Source: Ophiodon elongatus (lineage: Eukaryota > Chordata > Actinopteri > Perciformes > Hexagrammidae). Taken from it: DNA of 64,000 nt. The stretch's first letter is position 1, and the number at the start of each line of letters is the position of its first letter. The stretch covers positions 2,997,001-3,061,000 of the forward strand of contig JACSYO010001856.1 of the NCBI GenBank assembly GCA_016806645.1, in the 5' to 3' direction. Positions 25,162 through 35,900 of the stretch are shown one piece after another. The notes beneath the pieces were generated by a model. The model searched no databases. It was not told the origin of the DNA and worked only from the letters and a program-made list of their open reading frames with translations. Position numbers and translations under genes: made by a program.

Positions 25162-25350
25162 GCGCAGGATTACAGACAGAAACTGAATGCGGTCTGCTCT
25201 CCCCTCTGCGTGCCACATGTCACCGCTCCTCTGGCCACTGATCCTGGTCCTCTCCTCCGCCACCGGCCATTTGGGTCTGCACCCCAGATGTGTGATCTGG
25301 TCACCTTCTACCACGCAAGTGACTCACCCTTTGTGTACACATGCATGCAA
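25162..25350 (+). CDS. candidate exon with signal-peptide-like start
   Basis: A polypyrimidine stretch and acceptor (catttctctcag) end at 25,161. Donors are available at 25,319 (CAA|GTGACT) and 25,351 (CAA|GTGTGT). From an ATG at 25,217 the frame reads MSPLLWPLILVLSSATG and onward. It has a hydrophobic stretch of about 13 residues followed by small residues, like a secretory signal peptide with possible cleavage near residue 17-18. With the 25,351 donor the exon ends after two bases of a codon, which matches the one-base entry phase of the exon at 30,402. A second frame is also open across the exon (DYRQKLNAVCSPLCVPHV), so the frame is uncertain. Kozak context is poor. The family is unknown to me, and chance is a real alternative. 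Confidence 0.22.
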
Positions 25351-25620
25351 GTGTGTGCGCGGCGATCCTCTTATCCTCCAGTCTGTGCTGCCTCCCACTG
25401 GCTGGGAATGATACTGACAGCGACACTTGTGTCTCTACATCCTCTCTGGAAAGACAAATAAACGTAATGCAAGTAATTCATTTTCCATTTGTGTTGACCT
25501 GCTTGGCGTTGACTGCATCAACACAATTCAGATGCCACTGAACAGCAATACATCACTTTCACATACTTCACATACTAAGCCTCGACCACTTGGAACTCCA
25601 AGAAGTTAAATAAATGCTAA

Positions 25621-26880
25621 CAAGGAGGTGCAAATCCAATGTTGCCTCACATCTGTGTTTTCCACTGTCAAAGAATGAATGATTTTTCAGTGCAGTTTGG
25701 TTTAAAACAAGACCACCACATGCGTGAATGAGTTTCAGGCTCTGAGCTCTACCACCATGTCCTGGCATGGGGAGCACATCTGAGAAAACTTGTAAACAGT
25801 CAACCATAATCATATGTACCCTGAACGGAGACATGATTAATCTAATCCCTGCCTGTCTGAAAATGCCAGAAAATGTCTCTCTTCTGGAAAGTAATCAAGT
25901 TGGGCTTGCCCCATGGACTTACATTGCTTCGGCTGTGAAAAGATAGAAGCAAAAGAGTTTTATCCAATTTGCTAAGTCGATCAGGTTACAGTGAAAGCAT
26001 GCTGTGTTTAACCCAGTGAAGTGGGGATAATTGAGACCTGTTAACTGTTGCCCCTTCTCTGTTTCCCTTGCACATCTCAGGTTGACCTCTGTGCATCCTC
26101 TCAAAGACAGATATTGAGTTTAGGAGTTAATTGGCTGCAATAAAACAGCACAAAGCCTGCTTTGTTTTCCAAACACTTCATCCAAACAAGAGAGTTTGCC
26201 GCAAGCATCCTCAGCCCAGCATGGACTGGATCTCAGCAGGCAAGCAGGGCTACAAGTTCAACTTTGGGATTGACCTTCTACATTCCTGTTCCCCGAGTTC
26301 GCCCTCCTCAGCCTCCTCTGGGGTTCAGTCAGGTGGGAGTGAGTCCCTCACTCCTACAGCAGCAGCAAGAGAGGGGGTTTGAATGCGGACAGAATGGTTT
26401 GCTCAGCAGCCTGTTGCTTCGGTTTGTTTGGAGCTGCGGTCCTCGCTGGAATATGTAACCAAATTCCTTTCCCTGTCCCACAATCGGAGTTTGCTGCCAG
26501 CTTCCCTGGCAATGAGGCCCTGAATTAGGGCCAGTCCTCCTGCTCATCCCACAAAGCCTTTCATGTTCCCAAACCGCAGCCTGAGCGAGGCGCCTCGGTT
26601 TCAACAGCAGCAGACCAGCATATGTTTGCCTAATTCCTGAGACATGATGACAGTGGTCTCCCAGCCACGAAAAGACAGCTTCAGTTTTTTTTTTCTTCAT
26701 CCTGCACTTTAATTATTATTTTCTGTTGTTGATGACTTCCAATAGTTACACACCACATGTTTTCTCATTACACATGTTTTTATTCTTTTTTTTTTTATTT
26801 TTTATGACCCCCCCCCAACCCACACCCCTAAACTTTTCCTCCCCCTCCTCCTCGGTCACCCTTCTCTTCCCACAATGCTT
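25621..26880. other. non-coding span, no gene recognised
   Basis: Overlapping short frames on both strands (for example the 123-codon minus frame 26,329-26,700) lack domains. A CAG-rich patch at 26,358-26,372 and a poly(C) run at 26,808-26,818 are the only simple-sequence features. Confidence 0.45.
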
Positions 26881-27098
26881 TGCTTGCGCATGACCCTGCA
26901 ACTGGAAAAAAACAAAGAGCAGCGGGGGAGGATTTTCATTGCCCAGCAGGAGATGGAATTATGGTTGGTTATTACCCACAACTGCTAGGTGTAAGAAAGG
27001 ATCACAGAGCTGAGAGCTGGACACAGTCTTCCTGCCACAGGTCACAGTGGATTACCCAGAACCAGGCCTGATCTCATAAAGACAGGGCGTCGGAGAGC

Positions 27099-27175
27099 AA
27101 CACCCAGCGCTGCACCAAGCGATGCCCTCTTGAACTTGCATTTACATCTACTGGCGCCTCCTATCAGAGCATTTG
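27099..27175 (+). repeat. duplicated regulatory core, copy 1
   Basis: The landmarks caacacccagcg, gatgccct and acatctactggcgcct occur in the same order at 27,429-27,500. The ACATYTACTGGCGCCT core is conserved at 15 of 16 positions between copies. Confidence 0.5.
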
Positions 27176-27428
27176 TTTTTTTTGCCGTCTGGAGAATTTA
27201 GCTTATTTCATATTTTTATGAAATGCAAAACACTTAAATCAGAACGCAATTAGGAATATGAATTCTGTGTTTTCACCACAGTGGCTCGAAGCAGCGGCCA
27301 GCTGGAGCAGATAGGTGTTCACTGAATCGCCACAGTGACGGGTGACTTGGCAGTTGCTGGAGTCAAACCTGCAACCCTAGAGCGTTTGCGCCCAGTCTCA
27401 AGGCGTGATTACCATAAAAACAAGAACA

Positions 27429-27500
27429 ACACCCAGCGACATGCCTTGATCCCTTTTTGACCTTCTCGCCACATTTACTGGCGCCTGCAGAAGCGCAAAG
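27429..27500 (+). repeat. duplicated regulatory core, copy 2
   Basis: Second copy of the core at 27,099-27,175, with caacacccagcg, catgcctt and acatttactggcgcct in the same order about 330 bp downstream. Small indels separate the islands. Confidence 0.5.
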
Positions 27501-27680
27501 TCTTAGAGATTTTGTCTTTGGTGTCAAAGGAGGCTTTATTTATGGCGAGACGATCATAAAACCCACGAGAAGCTTAATACCCACACAATCTACAGTTTAA
27601 TCTCCAACTTCTGTCTTATTAAGCACAGAGTCTATTTGCTGGAGAGGTGAAACATAGAGCCACAAATCTGTTACGGAGCC

Positions 27681-28790
27681 AGAGTAGAGCTCCGTGCAGC
27701 CAAGAGAAATAAGCACCAGAATCACACAAAAAATAATCAGAATTTAGCGGTGCATAATGGTTTGCTTTGAAGGGGAAGGTATTCATATTTTGTGCTCTTT
27801 ATTCCACTTATCAGTAGCCCTGCTCTCTCTCCCCTCGGGCCAGTCTTTTGGGAGCTAAGACTCCTTGGCACACATGAACTGCCTGTGGCTGTCATTGCAT
27901 GTGTTTAGTTTCACCGCTAGTTTCCTATGGCTTACTGTGGCCCTGCTATCCTCTCAGATGGCGTGTGACACACACTTATCCCAGGCAAATCTGCGCGTCC
28001 CCTCCTGCCAAGTCAAACAACGCTCTGTATATTGCTGACGTCTAACCCAATATCTTTGGACTTTTAAAGACGGGTGCTTTTTTTCTGCTTTTTCATGTAC
28101 AAATCTGACCATAGTTTCAAATACTCAATCATTAAATTCTCAGCACTGCTCGCTGAAACATTCAGAGTTTATTTTATTCCTGCATGTACAGACAGCCGCA
28201 ATACATTTTTAGCAGCCGCGGCAGGAGCCTTGTGTATTTTAACGCGCTGGCCATATGTGGCACCCTGACCTCTTTCATAAACAGAACAGTCTGCAGTGCA
28301 CCATGGGTCTGCTTCACCAGTTTGGGAGAGGAAGAGAAGGGGGTGGTAGAGGGGGGGCTCTGGGAGGGGTCCCGTTGGGGTAGTTTGAGTAGAAGTCATG
28401 TTGGAGCCGTTCCCCTTTGAGGAAAGATGGGCAGCACTTGAAACTCTGTATTATATGAGGTCCAGCTCATTCTTATATCAGTTAAGCCAAATGCTTCATC
28501 CGTCTGTTTACCAGAAGGTTGACAGAATTAACTTTAAAAGGATTCCCTGTTCGTAACTGGCAGGCAACATCCAATCCTTCAGGCAAGTCCAAATATATTG
28601 GACTATTTCAAATCCAATCCTGCATCCTTTGTGCTTTGTAGTACAGTCTTGGATGCAGAACAGTGGCTAGGTAGAACAATTAGCTTCCCATGAGTAAACA
28701 GCTCTTTCTCTCCAAAACAGATGATCAGTCTCCGTGTTACGGGGTCTTTGATTGATGTGGGTGGTCAGAGTTGAATGCTAGTTACTTTAA
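27681..28790. other. non-coding span, possible small elements
   Basis: No gene is recognised. Islands at 27,900-28,010 and 28,180-28,310 have balanced texture. The frames at 28,074-28,420 have no domain. A G-rich stretch lies at 28,323-28,372. Confidence 0.35.
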
Positions 28791-29790
28791 GCGGGCCCTC
28801 GGGCCTTGGAAGCCCTATCATTGCAAAGGGCCCCCTGTGGCGCTCTACCTGCAGGTATCAGGTGTTGTGGGAGCTTTCGTGGGGGGTGGGGTGGGGCAGG
28901 GCGGGGTGTAATTACACATGCATGTGAAGGAAAGGCCTCTGAGGGTAATGAGGTTTGGAGGATGCGGCCATCTCAGCGGGTGGTCCCTCCCTCCACTCTG
29001 ACACCGATCCCCTCGCCTCTCTGTCTGCGGCTGCTCACGCGAGTCGCCCCGGTCCCCCCGGTCCCCTGCTCTCCCCATGCTTGGACAATCGGATGGGCTT
29101 CAGTGGGGGCCTGGAAGTGGCGCCCACCCCAGTTGCTCCAGCCAAGCAGGCTCCCAGAGCCGCTTCCAGGCATTTCATCACATTACATCAGATCAAAAGC
29201 AATAAGCTAATTACAAACGACTGTGGCCATGCAAGCAGTAAATACAGAATCAACATAATTGATTTAATCCTCTCAATGCTAAGTGAAAAACTTATCAATG
29301 CTGGGGCCAAAATTACAGCCCTGTTTTCCAGGGCAACAGCGACAATTGGATGAATTAAAAGATCACATGAAGTTCATTCAACCAAAGTAAACTCTAGTGA
29401 CGCCAGCGCAATTCATACAGAAACGCTCAGCTAAATGGAAAGAGAGAGACATGTAATTTTAGGCCTCGGAGTTGCGCCTTGGACACATTTAGACTTACTT
29501 GTTTTGTTTGTTCATCTGTTTTCTTTTTGCCGTGAAGAGGGTTTTGTGCGCACGAGTTTCCTCCATCATTCATTGCGGCTGCAGTGAGGGCGGAAAGAGG
29601 ATGTTTTATGCATGCCTCAATATGCATCTTAAAAGCAAAAGCATTAGGAATGATAGTGAAAATGCAAAGGGTTTTCATCAACGTTTACTTATTCATGATG
29701 CTCCGAGAAAAGCAACGTATTTTAGAGCAAATCCATGTTATCATTGGAGAAGCTCCCCCACAGAAGTCATTTTCCACCTGAGGACATGCG
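28791..29790. other. strong candidate conserved non-coding block
   Basis: The first part (28,800-29,160) is GC-rich with G-runs at 28,875-28,905. It opens on both strands into 130-codon frames that are composition artefacts. The second part (29,160-29,790) is a dense regulatory-looking block with catcagatcaaaagcaataag, gctaattacaaacg, ataattgatttaatcc and cagggcaacagcgacaattgg. The last includes X-box-like halves (gttncc/ggnaac). It has no repeats. Regulatory function is inferred. Confidence 0.42.
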
Positions 29791-30401
29791 CTTTAATGAC
29801 AGTTTGAGGTGGTGCCGCTGGAACAGAGATACAGACTCCATGTTTGCAACACATGCAATATCAAAGGAGAGAGGAGGAGGGTAGATCTCTACATAAAACT
29901 GGGCTGTATGATAAGGTTATGATTCCTCTCTATCTTATCCTCTTTTTAATTATCATTCTGGGATGAACATACAAAATAGATTTTGCGTTGCTCTTCATCT
30001 TTCCCCGACTTGTCCTGCAGGATTGCTCTGGTCTTGTCTGACATAAACACACATTCTTCACTTATTTTTTCCAAATAAACAAGAGAATGAGAATAATAAT
30101 CAAAAGTAAAGAAATCACTGATTTCCTTTTTTTCCAGATTTCTTTGACAAATAAAACAACAATTTCATTGTTTTAGAATCTCTCTTGATTAGTGCAGTAC
30201 TGTACACGCCCTGAAATATACACACAGTGTGTACATGCTGTACAGTGATGTACATGTGAGTGCTAGAGTGTGTCTGTGTGAGAGAAGGAGAGCAATAATG
30301 TGTGTCAAATTGGCTTGCCCCCTTCCTTGTCTTTTGGCTCCTGCTCTGCGGTGGCAGCCCTCTCTCTGACCTCTCATATGTCACACAGCACTCTTATCCA
30401 G
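29791..30401. other. span upstream of the candidate exon, nothing else recognised
   Basis: AT-rich to mixed sequence with short frames only. The last 60 bp become pyrimidine-rich (ccctctctctgacctctc) and lead into the acceptor at 30,401. Confidence 0.4.
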
Positions 30402-30489
30402 CATTGTTTTCCTGGAAGATGTCGACCACGGCCTGATCGTGAACTATGAGCCCCCAACCTCACCGATGTACTGGCAGTTTGAAGTACAA
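30402..30489 (+). CDS. candidate internal coding exon, family unknown
   Basis: An acceptor (cactcttatccag, preceded by a pyrimidine-rich stretch) ends at 30,401 and a donor (CAA|GTAAGC) starts at 30,490. The 88-nt exon is open in only one plus-strand frame. It enters with one base completing a codon and leaves in phase 0, encoding IVFLEDVDHGL followed by IVNYEPPTSPMYWQFEVQ. The acidic, aromatic and Pro-rich composition looks like a folded protein rather than random translation, and codons end mostly in G or C, unlike the AT-rich flanks. I do not recognise the family. No neighbouring exon is certain. The best partner is 25,162-25,350, which is phase-compatible. A tetranucleotide repeat begins 45 bp after the donor. 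Confidence 0.45.
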
Positions 30490-30533
30490 GTAAGCCATCT
30501 ATTGGACAACAATGGAAACAATTTTCAGTGTCA

Positions 30534-30560
30534 ATCTGTCTGTCTGTCTGTCTGTCTGCC

Positions 30561-30615
<55 letters not shown>

Positions 30616-30698
30616 TTATCTATTTATCTATCTATCTATCTATCTATATCTAGGGTTTAGAGAGTTTATAGGGTTTATAGGGTTTATAGGGTTTATAA
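30534..30698 (+). repeat. compound (TCTG)n(TCTA)n and GGGTTTATA minisatellite
   Basis: (TCTG)n occupies 30,534-30,603 with one TGCC interruption, then (TCTA/TTTA)n to 30,650. A 10-bp minisatellite (ttatagggtt) with four to five copies follows to about 30,698. The Cys-Leu-Ser-Val and Ile-Gly-Phe frames are repeat artefacts. Confidence 0.93.
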
Positions 30699-30699
30699 A

Positions 30700-31650
30700 G
30701 ATTAGTGCTCTGGAGTGGAGTTAATTGCAGCGAATGAATGTCCAAACAGCAACCAGTGTCCTCTGCATTGCTGTCTGGAGCTCGTTATTTTCTTATTTAT
30801 CCTGCATAAATAACCTCAAATTATCCATAAAACATAATGTCTTAGAATTCTTCCCACTTCATCTGGCTCTGATTAATGTTTTTACAGCATGGAATTAAAT
30901 GTGCTGGAGACACGACCCGTGCATGTATGGGCCCCAGAGGAGGAGAGCTGTGACTCCTTAAGAGGGGGAAAAAAAAAATCTCTTTGTTTTCTGAAAAGGG
31001 ACACGTTGCTCTTAACTGCTTCCATGTGGCCTCAGTCAGTGTAGATCTGAGGAGTGAGGTGGCAACAGATAATAACGCAAATAAAACGCATGGCAGTTAA
31101 AGCGAATATACCAGCTGTGTTTTTTGAAATCGCTGGTCGTCACTCAGCCGGTTGTGTAGGCGTGTGATTGGTGGAATGGGACAGAGCGGAGTGTGATAAA
31201 CTTACAGTCTCACTTATGGAAATGTTTGCATGAGCTCTTGACGGATGAGCGGCACTTGTGTTTGCTGCAGTCTAAAAGAGTTCCCAATTGGTGTCTACCA
31301 AGACCACAGTAGCAGGTGTCTAATGTGACCATTTTGGTTATTCAACACATAAGTCCATTATGACCGCTGAGCCGTGAGAAGAATGGGGGGAAGGAGGGCT
31401 GCTCCTTTAAATGGAATCTTTAATTTCACAGGCCTCTTGATATCCCGCCGCAGTTGCGATTGTGTAACAGAAAAGAGGAATCAAGGCTTTTGAAAGCACA
31501 TTAAGCAGAAAGCAATTAACCAACACACAGTAGTTAATTTTTGTATTAATACTTCAACAGCTGGTGCAGATTGCTTCCTCATTTTTATCTCCGCTCCAGC
31601 TGTTCTTCAACAGACAAGAACATTAAAGAGGATTTGTCCGTAATAAAGTG
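30700..31650. other. candidate conserved non-coding region
   Basis: Balanced sequence without long frames. Words include gcataaataacctcaaattatcc, tctgattaatgtttttacagc, aaagcaattaaccaac and agtagttaatttttgtattaat. These are dense in TAAT/ATTA sites. Regulatory nature is inferred. Confidence 0.33.
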
Positions 31651-33350
31651 GCTCCATATATAGATACCTCGCTGAGAAATGGAACCCGTAGGGAATGTGG
31701 ATTTACATATAGAAAAAGTTGGGAAACTGACATCTTTTCAATACCCCACTGGTCTTCCTTTCAGCGAGCACCTCCAATGGGAACTGTTTCAAAGCCCCCT
31801 TTTTTTGTCTACCGAGTGTTGGCATTGGTGTACATTTCAAAGTCCTTTATTGACATCCTCTACAGATGTGCTGCTTGGAGGAACATTTGTTATATTGTGA
31901 ATTTGGTACTAAAGGCAAGGCCCAGGAACATTTGATTAATGCTCATACATATGGTGTGCTGGGCTGAACTGCCTATGTGTGGATATTTCCACTCTGTTCT
32001 AAAAAAAAAAAAGAAAGCCAGAAGGCAGGGGGATAAAAAAGAAAAGAAAAATTGTTTAAATAAAACTAAATTAACTGACTTTTTTTGAACATTTCTCTGG
32101 GCAACAGCTTTCCCTATTTGAAGGATAATGTGGCTTCTATTTCTGTCTACGAAAACCAAATGTATTATGTTTTTGGATCAGCCGGGGCGAGGAGGGCCTG
32201 CCCATGGGGTCCTAGCTGACTGTCAAAACAAACATACCAAGAACAAGTTAAGACAGGCTGCCACTAGTGCCACATCCATCCTGCTTTAAACCAGCGTAAA
32301 CCACAAGACATGTACTTATGCACAGGCAGTTGCCACACCATGCCACATGCCTGCTTGATTAAGTGAGTGCTGGGTACGGCTGAGTGACAAGCCTCGGGCT
32401 GAGGAGGAACTCTGCTCTGCTCTGCTCTCCTTGTCCCGCTCATTCTGCTCGCTCAGATGTCAGGCCCTTGTAATAAAGAGGTAAACCAGTGCAGTTTATC
32501 AAGTGGTCTTATAGATTTCCTTCTCGAGAGGAGAGGCTGTGAGGGTCAGAAAAGGCTTGCTTGACCGGGGAAATTCGCTTTTACAGCAGTGCGTATATAC
32601 GTCATGATATGAACACAACTGGTGTAATAGAAAGATTTGGAGGATTTATGTGTTGCTCTGTAATTGAACATAATTGAGAAAGTGCTTGACACTTGATATG
32701 GATTTATAGTGCCACTTACCCAGAGAAATGTTTTTTTCTTTTGGCTGGTTTTCTGAATGCAAGTCTCAAGTGAGATGCCTGATTTTAGTTATTTGTGTAT
32801 GAAGATTCACAACACTAATTATAACAATATTGCATGGGTAGCTGTGTCTTGAAGCCTTTGAATCATTTAATCCCCTCATAGAAAATGATTTACAAAAGGG
32901 GAAAACTAATGTTTTTTTGCAATCTCAACACACGCCATATTTGCGTTGTTGCTTAGATACGTAGTGTTAATGAGTGCTGCACGGGGAAGAAAAGTGCACT
33001 GTTGCCACTTTTTGGCAGCAGAGAATTAGTGGCAAACATTATGAGAGTGCAAGCCATTAAAGTAAGAAATAAGTCTTAATTTATAGCTCGGGTCTGTTTG
33101 TCATTTGGCTTGGCTACTGCTTTGTTGCATAAGCACGTGTGGAATAATTACGGACACAGCGAGATGGGATTCATAATGGGGCTGAGGATGATGAGGACTG
33201 TGCAGGAGGAGGAGGGGGACAGTGGTCCTCTGCAAGCAGCGCCTCCAGATGTGCATACGGGGGCCGCAACCCTGTGTGGTTCCACTTTAAACGTAGTGGG
33301 AGAGGAACATGGCCTGTGAAGTTGTTGCGCCAAGTTCGACGTTACTTGCA
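31651..33350. other. non-coding span, no gene recognised
   Basis: The frames at 31,648-31,935 overlap in two registers and lack domains. Islands at 32,340-32,600 (gcttgattaagtgagtgctgg) and 33,000-33,120 could be small regulatory elements. No repeat family was identified. Confidence 0.4.
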
Positions 33351-33381
<31 letters not shown>

Positions 33382-33392
33382 GTGTGTGTGTA
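33351..33392. repeat. (TG)n microsatellite
   Basis: About 20 TG units with one CG interruption, ending in tatata. Confidence 0.92.
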
Positions 33393-34027
33393 TATAAAAT
33401 GGTATGACCTTCATGATCAAATATTTCAACTTGAATGTCATATGCATGTGCTTTGGAGAACGTGTTGGCTGGACTTTTCTTTTTGCGGCTGTTGGCTTTA
33501 CAGCAACAGCCAGAGAGAGATGGGCTGTCTGTAAAGCACATGTTAATACACAAAGATTTATCAGTGAAAGGTTACTTGATTTTCACCCTGCTAGCCCACA
33601 AGCCCATGCTAGACAATCAAACTCATTCTTTTCACTCACACATACAGACACGCACCCATTTCCCCATGTTCCCCTAACTCTCACCTAGATGTTCAAATGT
33701 CATTGCGAAGTGCCTTATGCCTCAGATCATCTGCTCAGCTGTTGTTCTGGTAACGTACTTGGGCCACTCCGAGTGGTACTGCATGTGCTATCCCTATAGG
33801 GGCCTCAACAGGGCTCCGGGGAACCAGGTGTTACTTCCTCCAGCTCTTTCTCTTCTTCTCCAGGACGATGGAGGCTGCACTACTTGCCGTTGAGTTGGAA
33901 AGCAGTCAACTCGTTTGCCCGGCTACTCGACACAAGAAGCAGAAGTCACATCAAAAGCATTGCAGCACATTTGTTAGACAATGTCCTTTGTCAAAAAGGA
34001 GCCACATTGTCCAGCCTGGTCTCTTAC
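33393..34027. other. span with strong acceptor-like site, no exon assigned
   Basis: At 33,844-33,863 a strong pyrimidine-rich acceptor (ctctttctcttcttctccag) is followed by sequence open in two frames for more than 150 bp, but no donor ends it before the repeat at 34,028. Not called as an exon. Confidence 0.25.
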
Positions 34028-34462
34028 AAATTACGTTTCCATACAACGAAACTGCGTTTTCAATTACGTTTCAATGTGTTACTAATCACAGTCTGTAGAA
34101 GTCCATGTCGGGATGACGTTGGGCTGAATCGGTGGGTTAAACAAACACAGGACCTTCACCTTGGAGAACACTATTCACGTTCTGTGTGAAACCAAGAGCC
34201 AATGTTGACTTATTTCAATTTACGTCCGTAACTTCAAAAACATAATAGACCTACTTTTTTAAAACCAAACCATGATGTTTTACTAAACCTAAGTAAAGTA
34301 AATATTTTTTTCTGCCTAAACATAACCAAATGATTCTGTTGCATCTTGTTTCAATTTACAGTGTTAACCATGAGTTTAAAACTGCGACCGTAATTAGGTA
34401 GAAAATATGTTTTGAGGCAAATGTGAGAATGCAGTTTAATTGTATGGGAACGTAATTGTGTA
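34028..34462 (+). mobile_element. inverted-repeat (MITE-like) fish element
   Basis: The left end (aaattacgtttccatacaac, gaaactgcgtttt) matches the reverse complement of the right end (gcagtttaattgtatgggaacgtaatt) over about 35 bp with few mismatches, giving a terminal inverted repeat. The interior has aaaccaaaccatgatg and cctaaacataaccaaatg, words typical of abundant percomorph non-autonomous DNA elements. There is no transposase frame. The flanking target duplication could not be fixed by eye. Confidence 0.65.
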
Positions 34463-35330
34463 CATTTCCACTGAAAGAGCCTGGGAGCATTAAAAGCATT
34501 GTTCGGGTCAAGGTTGCTTTGTCTGGAATAAACTAAATCATATTGTGGCTCAAGATGGCACTCCTCCAATTGTGTCACCTTTTGAATGTTTTATTTTGGG
34601 TACATTTTAAATAATTTTTTTGGGTCCCTGTTGTTCTCACATGTTAGCTGTGCTGTTGTTAATAATAGACTTAGCGTGTTGTCTGCCTCTTGGAAATGTC
34701 TTTGAAGCTGGAACAAGGGTGGCCACTGCACACACACAATCGAGCATGTTGGCCATTCACAGTACCATGGCTGTATATTTCTGTGTTCTGGCTCTGAAAA
34801 GCATGCCGAATAAATTCAATGTCAGTGTGGGTGCTGTCGCCACTGTTTCAGCCACCCACACAGCTGTGGACAGCTGTTGGTGGCCCTCTGCCTCTTACTA
34901 TAGGCCTTACACCAACTTTTTCCAGGGCTCCCAAGTGTTGTATTAAGGCTTTATTGCCCCATATTCACATATATGTGAGCATAAGCTTTACACGCCAAAA
35001 CAATCTGCCCTCTTTGTACTCTGTCAGCAGCTCAGACTTTACTTTTCCTGGGCTGCTTTTTTTTCACAGAGGGCGTCTCTCAACTTTCCTGTGATCACCT
35101 GTTGGCTGGAACCAACAGCAGAAATTATGATTATGTATCATGCCCGGTCATGAGGAGACGGCTAAAAAAGTTCACATTTTGTTCTAAAAAGCTTTCCTTT
35201 GATTTTTGCATTTCAAAGTCTGGTATCATACAAATATGCCGGGCAGAGATTATGCCACCCCTCCCCTTCCCTCCCCATTTTATACATGCTGCTCTCATCA
35301 CTGAGAATGGAGTGTATCCATAATAACTTG
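34463..35330. other. non-coding span, no gene recognised
   Basis: The frames at 34,620-35,094 overlap in two registers and lack domains. An acceptor-like stretch (gctgcttttttttcacag) ends near 35,069 but has no matched donor. No repeat was identified. Confidence 0.4.
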
Positions 35331-35900
35331 CACATGTCCCACTTTTGTCTTTGCGGTTTTCATTCGGCTATAAATTGAAGGTAGACACTTTTTTTCTGCG
35401 CCTCTTTGGGTGATGTGTAAGACAGGTTTAAATGGATGTAATTTCACTTTGAAGCAATTGTATGACTCATTAAATGGTGCCAGTTTGCGTGTACATTGTC
35501 GGTGGTTTTTGGAGCAGTGAGAGGGCCCTTCGAGTCGCCGTGCTTCAGGTCCTCAGCTGAGAAAAAAAGACATCTGGCACCCATTCGGGAGAGAAAGCGA
35601 GTGCCAACACAAAAACATTAGGCGACGGACTAAATGCTCTCAACCCCAGTCTAACAGGGAGCGCATGACAACCAAAATCCAAACCTTTCGGCGAGCGTCA
35701 GCATTTGCACTTCATTCTGCGTTGTGTTGCTCTATAGATTTCCCTCTTCTGACTCCAGCGCTCTCTGTAGTAAAACTGATCCTTATTGAATTATGAAGCA
35801 AGCATTGCACAACCGTGTAGCCCAGCCACTCTCAAATCCACTGTGGTCGGCATAAAGGGGATGGTTAATTTTTACATTAGAGAGACAGGAGATGATTTGA
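35331..35900. other. candidate conserved non-coding region
   Basis: Balanced, repeat-free block with gcggttttcattcggctataaattg, gcaattgtatgactcattaaatgg (homeodomain- and AP-1-like) and cttattgaattatgaagcaagc. No coding frame. Assigned by texture. Confidence 0.33.

Larger units (their letters stand above)
27080..27680. other. candidate conserved block with duplicated core
   Basis: No coding frame. It holds two copies of a short core (see the 27,099 and 27,429 repeats). It also has a hairpin-like tttcatatttttatgaaa at 27,207-27,224 and caggaggctttatttatgg/catcataaaac-type words resembling HOX/CDX sites (tttatgg, cataaa). Balanced composition and absence of repeats suggest regulation. Confidence 0.38.

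Noticed and set aside
30652..30698. Telomere-like GGGTTTA repeats
   Set aside because: The unit is about 10 bp (ttatagggtt) with four to five copies, not TTAGGG. It is a local minisatellite next to other tandem repeats.
33864..34027. Exon after the strong acceptor at 33,863
   Set aside because: There is no donor before the MITE at 34,028, and the frame matching the phase-0 end of the 30,402 exon hits a stop after nine codons.
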